The notes beneath the pieces were generated by a model. That model saw nothing but the letters and a program-made list of their open reading frames with translations. It did not search any database and had not been told where the DNA came from. 64,000 nt of DNA from Sclerotinia nivalis. Lineage: Eukaryota > Ascomycota > Leotiomycetes > Helotiales > Sclerotiniaceae. Both the position numbers and the translations under genes were made by a program. The stretch covers positions 1,736,001 through 1,800,000 of the forward strand of contig JAPEIS010000012.1 of the NCBI GenBank assembly GCA_029531795.1, written 5' to 3'. Below, piece after piece: positions 36,201 through 47,437 of the stretch (position 1 is its first letter; each line of letters opens with the position of its first letter).

Positions 36201-38100
36201 CCCATATCAACCGCAATACGCGAAGTAATAGAAATGAACTAGGACTCTTCTCTGCTCTCGAACTATCTCATCTCCGCGTTTCTGAATGGAGGCGCTGATT
36301 CTAGTTAATTCATACCGCGTGATATACGGAATATACCAAAGTTACTTCGACGAAATTAAATGGGGTGACGATGAAATGTACCTCTTGCTATCTATTAGAG
36401 ACCATGTGTAATCACATCTTTTGATAGATTGACAGTGACCACTGACTAACGCCATTACTAAAGAGTTATAAATGGAGATGCAGTATTCTCATATTTGATC
36501 TCAGAGTTAGGGAGATCGACATCCATAGAAATTCAGCTATATGTCATTTTCTATTAAGCATGCCGGAATTTCTAAACTTGTAGCAAACCTATATTTTATA
36601 TTGAAGAGAATATTTAATTTCTTTCTTCTCCCCGCCGTGTTTATCAGGCTAGCCCATCACGCCACCTTCTCAGCATCCGCTGCAACCTAGCTCGTCATAT
36701 CTTATATTCCATTCTCTTTCCCATGTACTCATTTGTACCTCGTGCCTAATATATAAAAGCCGTCTACTCTCCAAAGTTTTCAAAGTAACTAACGTCCCTA
36801 TGACATTAATACTATATCTATGGCTTCAGTAGTATAGCAGTCTATACATACCCACCTTACTCAAATGCGAGATTCATATCTAGTAAAGAGAGGCAAATCT
36901 TGGTAGGGATCCCGATGAGATTAAAATAGCGATATTTGCTGTTGTAAAAGTAGATGAGTTGAATAACAGTGTAGCTGTTCAGACAGCAATTTCTACATTT
37001 CGATAACAATATATCTTCGATTGATTTTTCTTCATGTGAAACTGATTATGATAATAAATATTTCATAGATTGATGAGAATCTTAATAATAACAAAAATTA
37101 TATTCTTTTCCATCAACATCAAAATTTACATCATTCATTCACTTTCCATCCCGTCCAATTTTTGGACCTCAACCGCTCAATAATCTCCTCTGTCTCGGGT
37201 CAGAAGCCAGAGCATGAGGGCCATACCTCTTATATCTTTGCTGCAATGACATGGAAGGAAGAAGAAACAACAGGGAGCGAGCCTTTATTTATACCCGTCC
37301 CCATCCCCAGCTCTATCCCCATCTCCATCCCAATCCATTTTTAAATCCCCGACCCTCAATCATAGCCATATACACATCCAAGTATCGCTAAAGTTTCCCG
37401 AATATCCGCTCCTTAAAATATATTCTAAACTCCAACGTCGTACCCATACACAGACTTTACTTAGCGTCCAATATTCCTTTTAACTGCTCTTCCTCCACTT
37501 CGTTCTTCCAATTCTTTCCAACTGATATTAAACTTTCACCCTCGTTTGCCCTGATCAACACTTTTATCGCAGCTCTAATCCTATCTATTCCAACCATACG
37601 ACTCACAATTTCTTAATCCTTTAACCCCGCCACGTCACCCCTTCCCACCAAAAAATAAAGATATCTCCCTATCTCAATATCCAGATGCCTCCATATGTCT
37701 GCATTCATCATGGCTTAAACCATGGTCCAAACCAATCCATCTAGCCATCTAACCATCTCTCAGCTACTTTTCCAAGTTAAGCGGAGATGCCCCTTATTCC
37801 TCGTAATTCATGGGTTACAATTAACTCCCATTTAGTATAGCGAAACCTCCGAGTATGAGATCTTACACAAATCTGCTTTTAAGATATCTTATTTACCTAA
37901 ACAAGGTAATGAGTATTCACAATCTTCTCCCCACACTGTACTCATCACTCCGCCATTAATTTGCTGGGCCCTCCTCCTCTTGCCGCTCAATTTCCTCCAT
38001 CCAGCATCCTTTATTTCTCCTTAAGTTTCCTTTTCTATTATATTCACCACCATTATAAATCCTAACCAAAAACCTATAGAGACTCAAATTCATTTTCGAA
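33285..38100. other. Gene desert, first part
   Basis: No open frame has coding character on either strand. Low-complexity AT-rich spacer alternates with CT- and GA-rich patches. Purine-rich frames around 34.9-35.3 kb lack any motif. Confidence 0.5.
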
Positions 38101-39470
38101 TTTATTACATTTTACTCTTTATTTATTACTAATTATCTCTCCTTTTTCTTTTTCTTATATCTTTTCCCCATATCTCACTACTCTCCTCCTCATATTCCTA
38201 CCTCTTCCCATCTCTTCCAATTTCCTCCATCAAATACCCTATTCATATTTTACCTTTCCCCTTCCTCCTAAAAATCTACCTCTACCTCTACCTCTACCCC
38301 TCTCTTCATCCTTTCCCATCCCCATCATAAAACCGCTTTCCCCTTGAGCTCCTACTTTTCCATTTCATATCCTCTCGCCTCACACGCAAATTCACTCCAT
38401 TTTCTTTCCCATTAGAAATCTACTCATTAATTTATTTCTTTCCTTTCTTTTTTATCTATATATTGTTTTGAGAATATTCTTTTAGGTTTGTTTTTCTTCT
38501 GTATATATATACCTCTAGCTTTCTATCATTTTCCTATCAAGAACTTTCCCGGTCTTATTTCTCAGGAAATAAATTCCCATTAACTTTAATCTAATCATTC
38601 ATCCCCTTACTATTCCTCTATCCATCATTCTCTTATCCCACCCCTCCCTTTACTATTCATCGTCTCATAAAATCCTAACTACTCATTTCCTTGCCAACTC
38701 TATATCTGTACCTTCTCCATCCCACCACATTATCATCACTCTTTTATCCCTTATTTTAATAAATCATTAATAGACCATCAATCTTTTCAATTTATTCCTT
38801 ATTCAACTCCTCTATCCATCTCTCCTCTATTCATCTCTCCTCTATCCATCTCTCCTCTATCCATCTCTCCTCTATTCAACTCCCCTATCTCTTCCTCTCC
38901 TCTTCTCCATCCACCCCCCTCTATCGATCCCTCTATCGATCCCTATAACCCCTTAAAAGACCCCCCCCCGAATAACCCCCCAAACAACCCCTTAACCCTT
39001 CAAAAATCCAAACCTTCCAATATAAAAATATAATACCACCCCATAATTCCCTAATCCCTAACCTCATCCCCTCAACGCTTTAGTATCTTCAATCCATTCA
39101 TCCATCTATCGATATACCCATTCCCCTTTTCATTCTACATCCTTAATTGATCTATTATCATTTCCATCCCCCCTATCACTTGATCAATCAATACCCTAAT
39201 ACCCAATATTAATCATTTGATATTTTAACAACTACCACCAATCATCCAAACTACAAATTATAAACTCTCATCACCCATCAATCACCCAACACCTACCACC
39301 GATTATTCATCCCTATCTACCCTACCACCTTTCCCCCTCCCTATCCTTATCCCCCCTCCCTACACATTCCCAACTACTCCCTTCTTCCTCCCTTCCTCCC
39401 TTCCTTCCCTTCCTCCCCTCACATTCCAACTACTTCCAACTACTTCCAGCCAATTCCCCTCCAAAAAAAA
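38101..39470. other. 1.35-kb tract almost devoid of G on the plus strand
   Basis: The plus strand is built from C, T and A. By eye, only about 16 G residues occur in some 820 bases at 38641-39460. The tract includes a 15-16-bp minisatellite (TCTATCCATCTCTCC type, 38811-38885) and C runs, and ends abruptly at an A tract at about 39462-39479, after which G content is normal. CT-rich leaders are usual before fungal genes, but no gene follows on this strand. Confidence 0.8.
38811..38885. repeat. TCTATCCATCTCTCC minisatellite, about five copies
   Basis: Imperfect copies with T/C variation at one or two positions, within the G-poor tract. Confidence 0.85.
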
Positions 39471-39479
39471 AAAAAAAAA

Positions 39480-40517
39480 TAGAAAGTTATAATCAAGGCT
39501 AAGTTCAAAGTAAAGACCAAGCGGAATGAAGGGACGGGTAAAGGGGAAGTTTTGTGTAGGACTAAGTAGAAGGTAGTTTTACTTAAATTTACACTTACAA
39601 CTTACACTTACCTGGCTTTCAATATAATTTGGTATAATATAGTATATAGCACTATATACAACGAGCTTTGAGTCCAGCCCCTCGGCGTCTGAAAAATAAA
39701 TTCGCATCGCTGCCACTCGAATGATTTTTTAAGGCACCTCAAAACCTACCTCGCAGCTCGTCCTCCGGAGGAATAATTATATCATTTGAAAGCCCTAATT
39801 CTTATAATTATTTTACTCTTATTATTTTTCAATTTATTCAATTATTTCTCGATTTGTACTAAATTTAAAGAATTTCGAAAGGTTACACGTGATATTTTGA
39901 AGAAAAGTTTTGGTCCGTGTAGTCTCCACTGCAACATTTGGTGTTTTTGTAGTATGAAAGGTTAGATACTACATCATACCATACCATACTACATACACCC
40001 TCAAAAAAGAACCAAGGAAAGAGAAGAAGAAAAAAGAGAGGAAACTCGCAAGCCCTCCACCATTCCACAGTAGTTATCCCATATCACCAAGAAGGCACAC
40101 CAAACAACATACAAACACACAAACCACTCAACAGCATCAAGACTTATAAACTCCTAGTGATCTCTCCTTAGAGAAGAAAATAAATAAAGCTAAGCTTTTA
40201 ATTTAGCTAGCTCAATATCTTGCATGAAGTTATGGTGTAGATAGAATAGCAAATTAACATAAAAGTAAAAAGAGAGGAATATCATCCGTCCATCGCAACC
40301 ACCTATCACCGTATCCGAAGTCCCATCCATACCATAGCAACCCATTCATATCCCAAGCAAATCCATCAATATCAGACAAGCAAAAATCATCCTTGCATTC
40401 TTTAAATCTGTAAAAATCATCCTTAATCTCGCACGCCGTCAATGCTCTATTCGAACAAGTGTAGTTTACGAGTAGGCAGAAAAGGTAAGTGAAAGTTAGA
40501 GAGGAATAGTAGTAGAA
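39480..40517. other. Downstream spacer, nothing recognised
   Basis: AT-rich sequence beyond the G-poor tract; the right end would contain the 3' UTR of the minus-strand gene that ends at 40518. Confidence 0.45.
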
Positions 40518-41365
40518 CTACAATTCTTCTCCTTCTTTACCGGCCTTCTTGCTCTTTTTCTTGGGTTGTGGTGCACCTTCTTTCTTGCAGTGAACGATAA
40601 GACGAGTCCATGATTCATCTTTATCCCATTCGAAGCCTGCGAGGACTGGAGTTTCGAGTTCATCATCTGCCTGTGGTTGAGATGTGTTAGTATGCTGTGT
40701 TTGGAATGGTAACAGATGAAGAAGCTAAGGTTGCTATGGGAAATGTAGGAAGAAAGTGCAAATGAGATATCATACCTTCTTTCGGAATTGCTTATAGATA
40801 GCATCTAACGCATCCTTAATGGTAACACCCTTCATGTTTCTCGCCGTAACTTCCAATCCAAGAGGGAAATGTAAATCAATCTTCTTGACCGGTGGTGTAG
40901 TAAGAGATTTCTTAAGGAAACCCTTTTCCGGATCATCAAGAGCCATTGGTGATTTGTTTATACGCCTATATGATAAGTCTATCATCAGCCATTGTTCATA
41001 AAGTTGTTGAAATGAGGCTGTGTTGGGTGTAGTGGGATAAAAGTTGTACATACCAGTTCAGCTTTTGAGTTTCTTTGGCAATCTCTAGTTCTTTTCCCTC
41101 TTTCTCTATTTGAAGTGTTAGCATATCCTCATATGAAGATTCAAGGAAACATTCATGCATGAAAGGAAATATACATACCTAAGTCATTAACATTCCATAC
41201 ACCAGGAGCACTTGAACTTGTTCTCCGATGTTTAGTAATCTTTTCCTCAGTAGGACTACTTGATAAACCTTGAACAGCCGAATCAACCTTAGTTAAAGGT
41301 GAAGGATCAGCATCTTCAGCAGCCTTTGCTGTGTTGATTGGTTGAGTTGCTGTTTCTGCAGACAT
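40518..41365 (-). CDS. Small DUF6699-like protein of unknown function (193 aa, four exons)
   Basis: Exons 41365-41179, 41105-41054, 40965-40776 and 40670-40518 join in phase with GT..AG borders and CTAAC-type branch points. The N-terminus is a Ser/Thr/Ala-rich disordered region (residues 1-60, with HRRTSSSAPGVWNVNDL). The folded domain follows: a W-x-x-x-K-S-P motif, DDPEKGFLKKSLTTPPVKKI, then LHFPLGLEVTARNMKGVTIKD and ALDAIYKQFRKK. This is a beta-strand pair and helix resembling the heat-repeat-like small domain annotated DUF6699 in many fungi. The C-terminus is lysine-rich (KKKSKKAGKEGEEL), possibly a nuclear or nucleic-acid-binding tail. Biochemical role unknown; family assignment is from memory of motif shape. 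Confidence 0.7.
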
Positions 41366-43500
41366 GATTGATCCAGAGGTTATTTGTTTTACTTGATGTA
41401 GTAAAAGTGCAGTAAATACGATATCTCACGATGTTGATCGAGAGACAAAGAGAGTGTAGTCTGTTTGAATCAAATAACTAAGAAAGGTATTTGATAGATG
41501 ATGTTTGAGAGAATCTTTCTTTGATGGAGTAAAAATCAAGAAAGATGAAGTATATGGATTGAAATTGTTGGTATGATGAATTCAGGTATCAATGGATATG
41601 TGAGTAAAAAGAGTTTGTATGAGTTGTGTGATTGAATAACAAAGGAGGAAAGAAGGAGGAAGTCATTAGATTTTCAAATGAGGGGAAACTGCTTCATGTA
41701 TCCATCAGGTCACGCAACAATAAGGTGATTGGTCCCGATTATCCGAATTAAATAAAGGTACTAGTAATAATTAAATTATATCAAGCCACTCTCAAAGCAT
41801 GAATTTCTCCAATTAATTGCAGTAAGTTAAAGTATCACAGGTACATATATCCTGGACTTCCCTCAATTCAATCATTTCATTTGTCAAAATCCATCTACAT
41901 TTACTCACGAGACTTTCCATTCCTCAAATCATACATTAAATTGTGTTTCAAAATACATCAGTGGTACAATCTTCAATCATCTCATACCATTCCTCGAATC
42001 ACCCCATTCCATATATGGTATTTTCCCCTGAGATTCAAACACCCAAAGAAGTTTAGTGCAAGAAATTGCTCCCTTGTTCGGTAAGGTTAAGTTCGATCTT
42101 TCCTTCCATAATTGCACTAAAAACCGGGGAAGTGGGTCATACCCCAGGTTTCGCAATGAAATCTGCTGACGACTTGTCACGTCATGTTGTTTTGGAATAT
42201 CAGTTCATTTGATGATTCTTTGTTTGTTCATCAAAAATCTATCAAGTACATCAAACTAAAGGTGTTTGGATTGAGGATATACTTATTTTATTCCCATGAA
42301 GGAAAATTGTATTCATACAAAAAGGGAAAGAGATAATTAATTGAATCAAATGAATCAAATCCACTCATTTCACTCATCACGTCAAATCAAAAGAGGGGTA
42401 ACACAATAATTCAATTGGTCTCTTTCGTGAGGGGTAATACAATCATGCATTTCAATCCACTTCATCCTCATCCCATCCAACCAACACGGCAAAAAACCGC
42501 TCGGATCCTACATCACCAGTTACATCAAATCAGGAGAAACATTCGTATACAAAACTTTATTTCGAACTTGCCCAGGTATTTTCAAGATCCGAACCATTCA
42601 ACACGAAGCAATCACCTTACCTCTGTCCCAAATAAGTTAACCGATCATCATCATGCCAATTCCATACCAATCTGAGGCATTTTATCCCCAGCCACAGGGA
42701 ACCATGACATGCAATCTTATCGTTGAGGTTCTCAGAAATTCAAGTCGAGAAGCGTCTTACCAGATGCATGGACTCCATGATTGGATACTAAGTAGACAAA
42801 AAGGGTTAGACATGCAACATTGAATTCTCATTGAGCGAAATGAATGGTGAGGAAGATACGGAGGTAATGATGTGGTGTATCATCAGAGTACTCGGAGAGG
42901 GGTTCTTTGATGTGATACCTGAGATTTTCAAGTTCTCGCATTTCCTCATTTCCTCATATCTCACACAAACACTTCCCATCGCAGCCCCCAATATCTCCTC
43001 CAATGTCTCCCTTCAAATCTCCAATTCCAAATTCCAAATCCCCATATTTCCCAACCATTACCTTTATACCGACCCATATCTTCTAAAACCCAACCCAACC
43101 ACACAAGACATCATCACACCCAGCCGTCAGAATATCCGCTTTTTTCCGAGTCTTCAATACCTAGGTAGGCATAGAATATGTCGTATCAGATCATATAATA
43201 TCAAATCAAATCAACGAATATATATACAGATAGATATCTCGTGATTTTGTAATCTTCTAGATGGGGTGATTTTGATATGATGGTATGAATGACATGATGG
43301 TTGATTATGACACGATATAATATAATACTAACGATCTTTATATTTTTGTAAACGCGTAGAAACCATGTAGATGATATATAAAACCACCTACTATCCACTA
43401 CCTACTACCTACTACGAAAAACCTGAAGTATAATGTGGCAACGCCCCTTCATTAATTTCCTTCTTCGCATTCTCACCCCAACACTCTTCCCAATATTAAT
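41366..43500. other. Intergenic region, nothing recognised
   Basis: The left end is the promoter side of the minus-strand DUF6699-like gene. The right end holds the 3' UTR of the homogentisate dioxygenase gene. Intervening frames below 140 codons have biased AT-rich composition and no motif. Confidence 0.5.
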
Positions 43501-44934
43501 TCACCCCTCAATTTCTCCCGAAACCAAATGATTAATCCTCTTCACCCTCTCCGGAATCTTAAAATGAGCCGGCAATGGCGTCCAACTCTCCTCATTATAA
43601 TTTTCCTGAACCTTCCTACATTGTTTTAAACCCCACTCCGTAACCCCCACCATCAAACAACTCTCAAACATAAACGCCATACTTCCCTCTCCAACCTTCG
43701 CTGGTTTCAATGGCGCATTCGATGCTTTATCGTGAGTACCTGCATCAGGACCATGAGCTGACATAATATTATGTAGAGAAGCGCCAGCGGGTTGAAAATT
43801 CCCTCCTGTTTTCGCGTCATATTCCCCACCGATGAGACCCATAAATTCGGACATGGTGTTGCGATGATACCAAGGTGGTCGAAATGTATCTTCGCCTACG
43901 AGCCAGCGTGGAGGAAAGATGACGAAATCGGCAATGGCGGTGCCGACGTGATCTGAAGGGGCAGTGAGGACGGTGAAGATACTTGGATCAGGATGATCGA
44001 ATGATATACTACCGATGGTGTTGAAACGTCCGAGATCATATTTGTATGGATAGTAAAGTCCATGCCAAGCTACGACATCGAAGGGCGTGTGTGTTTGAAT
44101 GGCCTCGAAGAGATGTCCATTAAACTTCGACAAAATCTTGAATTGACCGTTGGTATTCTCTTCGAAATTGGCAACTGGAGCTTGGAAATCCCTAGCATTG
44201 GCCAAACAATTCGAACCAATCGGTCCCAATTCCGGTAGCTGAAAATGTCCCGAATATAATTCCAAGATATATCCTCGAACGGGTCCTTCTGGAAGTTCAA
44301 CTCGATATCTAATTCCTCGAGGAATAACACAAATTTCATTTGGTCGAACGAGAAGATTTCCAAGTTCAGTCTGGATATCTAATACTCCATGCTGTGCCAC
44401 GATCAAGAAATCTCCATCGGCACTATAGAATGCTTCATTCTTGGCCATACTCTTCCCAGCTGCGAATATGAATATTCCAATTCCATGCTTTAATGTTGGA
44501 TCGCCAGCTCCAGCTACCAATTTCAAACTGTGTACCCAATCTACTGTCTCATCCAGATCAAAAGGATCCCATCTCAATTGATTTGGTATTTGATGCAATT
44601 TATTTCCCTCTGGATTGGTGTTATAAGATGAAGTTTCGCGAGGAGTAAAGGGTTGATGTGATGCGGCTGGTAGGATCCGATAGAGCCATGATTGTTGATT
44701 TTCGTGTCGTGGTGCTGTGAATGCTGTTCCGGATAACTTCTCGGCGTAAAGACCATATGGAGGCTTTTGAGGGGAATTGGCACCTATTGGAAGAGCACCT
44801 GCGATAGCTTCGGATCTGCGAAGATGTTAGAGAGGTTGATGAAGGATGTTATGAGAAAAAGCTTACTCATGATATGAACCAAAACCATTCTGATATTTGT
44901 ACTTCTCTGGTGTACTGAAATTCGTTACCGGCAT
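43501..44934 (-). CDS. hmgA: Homogentisate 1,2-dioxygenase
   Basis: Fe(II)-dependent ring-opening of homogentisate to maleylacetoacetate in tyrosine, phenylalanine and phenylacetate breakdown (established). Exons 44934-44867 and 44815-43501 with one 51-nt intron give 460 aa, the usual size. It starts [20 protein letters not shown], and [20 protein letters not shown] across the intron is typical of the family N-terminus. Iron-ligand regions are visible: [16 protein letters not shown] (His and Glu) and [12 protein letters not shown] (His). [19 protein letters not shown] and [13 protein letters not shown] mark the cupin core. It diverges from the CYP504-like gene and lies in a cluster with fumarylacetoacetase and a Zn2Cys6 factor. 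The symbol follows Aspergillus usage. Confidence 0.97.
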
Positions 44935-45734
44935 GTTTAGAAAGGGTATGCAATTACTTGGCAGTGTAAGGGTATGTGAAGATTTGAATTAGAGGAGAAG
45001 TTACAAAGAATTAAATATGAAAATCAAATCGCGAAAGCCTTTTTGAATGTTTATTAAATAAGAAGATGCGAAGAATCGAATATATAGTAATCACGAAAGG
45101 CTTTTTGAATACAATGAGCAACTTCATAGAGTTGTTGTACCGCCATGATGAAGCTCTTCTCCCGAGTATAACCGATCGTATGGTTAACACTGCAAAACCA
45201 AATCATTCCAAATTCTTCCTCTGACCGGCCAGGAAATATAAAAACTCCGGATGTAATGGTTCTTATTCCAAGGGTTTCCTTTCTTTCTTATTAATATCAG
45301 TTTAGTCATCTGGCAGCACAAGTATTTAACACCCACACACATACATTTACATCATTCACACCGACCTTATAGGAACGGAATTTATTCCGCATTGAAGAGT
45401 GCATGAAACTGCAGCTAAATCGATCTTCCCTCCACAATCTCCATTAATTTTAATGTTCAAAGCTTTTCTTTCACTTTAGTTTCATCTCTATATTCACTAC
45501 AGCAAGGTACGGAAGAGAACCCGCGCGGAATATAGAAATCTGGGGCTGTACGATCAGATCCCATTTTCCCACACTAAACTACTCTCAACCAATCATTTGA
45601 TCTCCTTTTCTACCATTGAAGATGTATTGAATCACGAGTCATATATACCGACTATCTTTCCTCGAATCTTCCTACCATCCACATTGACTTTCTCACTTTA
45701 CTCTTTCTCCTCTTCTTCACCATCATCTTTCACA
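44935..45734. promoter_or_regulatory. Shared divergent promoter of hmgA and the CYP504-like gene, with a ~62-bp duplication
   Basis: Both start codons point away from this 800-bp spacer. A 17-nt block CGAAAGCCTTTTTGAAT (45032-45048) recurs with one change at 45094-45110, inside a looser tandem duplication. Other visible elements are ACCGGCCAGG at about 45222, CCGCGCGGAA at about 45520 and a CCAAT at about 45587, followed by a CT-rich leader. The duplicated block is a candidate binding site for the cluster regulator; this is inference. Confidence 0.5.
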
Positions 45735-47437
45735 ATGTCTCATCAAACAATAGGCATTGCGATTATCGCAGCTGTCTTTTTCATAATTCGATATTTAAAT
45801 CGTACAGATACACCAAGGATTAAGAATTTACCTGAAATACCTGGATATCCTCTATTCGGAAGTCTTTTAGAGTTTGGTATCACTCATGCATTAGTAGCAA
45901 GAAGACTGGCTGAAAAGTATGGTGCTGTTTTTCAAGTACGATTTGGAAATAAGGTAAGTGATGTTAGGCTTTCCTTGAAGATCTTATACTGATTGTTAAT
46001 AGCGAATCGTATTTGTCAATACTTTTGATTCAGTTCGTCATTTCTGGGTCACCAATCAATCAGCCTTGATTTCACGTCCTACACTTCATACTTTTCATAG
46101 TGTGGTTTCTACTTCTCAAGGTTTTACCATTGGTACTTCTCCATGGGATGAATCTTGTAAACAAAGAAGAAAGGCTGCAGCTACTGCTTTAAATCGACCA
46201 GCTACTCAATCCTACATGCCCATCATTGATCTTGAGTCCAAAGTCTCTATCAAAGAATTACTCGATGATAGTAAGAATGGACAAATTGATGTTGATCCTA
46301 TTTCCTACTTTCAAAAATTTGCTCTCAATACATCTTTGGTATTAAACTATGGATCAAGACTTCATGAAGTTAGGGATAAGGATTTACTTCAGGAGATTTG
46401 TCATGTGGAAAGAGCTGTTAGCACTTTGAGATCTACGAGTAATAACTGGCAAGATTACATTCCATTGTTAAGACTGTTACCGAAGTCGAATACCGAGGCT
46501 ATTGAATACAGAGAAAGAAGAGACAAGTACTTGAATTTCTTGTTGAATAAACTGAAAAAGCAAATCGCCGATGGTACCGACAATCCTTGCATTACTGGGA
46601 ATATCATCAAGGATCCGGATGCAAAGTTAAACGAAAGTAAGTTTTTAAGGTATCTTCTTGAACTAAAATACTGACTCGCTCAAGATGAACTCAAATCTAT
46701 CTGTGTGACTATGGTTTCCGCTGGTCTCGATACAGTTCCTGGTAACTTGATCATGGGTATTGCATACCTCTCATCCGAACATGGTCAAGAAATTCAAAAA
46801 CGAGCATATGAAGAAATCATGAAAGTTTATCCTGATGGAGATGCATGGGAAAAATGTCTTGTTGAAGAAAAAGTCCCATATGTCAGCGCTTTCGTTCGAG
46901 AAGTTCTTCGATTCTTCACCGTCATTCCTATTTGTCTACCAAGAACTAGTATCAAAGATATTGAATACGAAGGTGCTATTGTTCCAGCTGGCACAACTTT
47001 TTACATGGTAAGCCTTTTTAAAACATCTTCATTGAGAGCACCCCCACTAACAAACCCAGAACGCCTGGGCCGCCGACTACGACCCCAAGCACTTCAAAGA
47101 ACCCAAAACCTTCTCCGTCGAACGCTACCTCGACAATGTCGAAGGAGCTGGTACACCGCATTATGCCTTTGGTGCCGGTTCTCGCATGTGTGCAGGCTCA
47201 CATCTTGCAAATCGAGAACTCTACACTGCGTTTATTAGAATCATTACCGCGTTTCGAATTGTGGCTCCCAAAGATCCAAAGGATGAACCGATTTTGGATG
47301 CGCTGGGGTGTAATGCGGTTAAAACTGGTTTGACGACGGATCCGTATCCGTTTAAGGTGGGATTTAGGGTGAGGGATCAGGAATCTTTGGAGAGGTGGAT
47401 GATGGAGGCGGAGGAGAGGACGAAGGAGTTGCAGTGA
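45735..47437 (+). CDS. Cytochrome P450, CYP504 family ((hydroxy)phenylacetate hydroxylase)
   Basis: Exons 45735-45953, 46003-46636, 46685-47007 and 47060-47437 give 517 aa. The N-terminus has a signal anchor (IGIAIIAAVFFIIRYL) and a proline hinge, LPEIPGYPLFGSL, placing it on the ER. P450 motifs are AGLDT in helix I (TMVSAGLDTVPGNLIM), REVLR (ExxR), and the haem loop FGAGSRMCAGSHLA with the Cys ligand. GFTIGTSPWDESCKQRRKAA and TALNRPATQSYMPIIDLES look like the CYP504 family, which in Aspergillus includes PhacA (phenylacetate 2-hydroxylase) and PhacB (3-hydroxyphenylacetate 6-hydroxylase). Placement beside homogentisate dioxygenase favours a homogentisate-forming enzyme (PhacB-like), but the subfamily cannot be fixed by eye. 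Confidence 0.9.
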
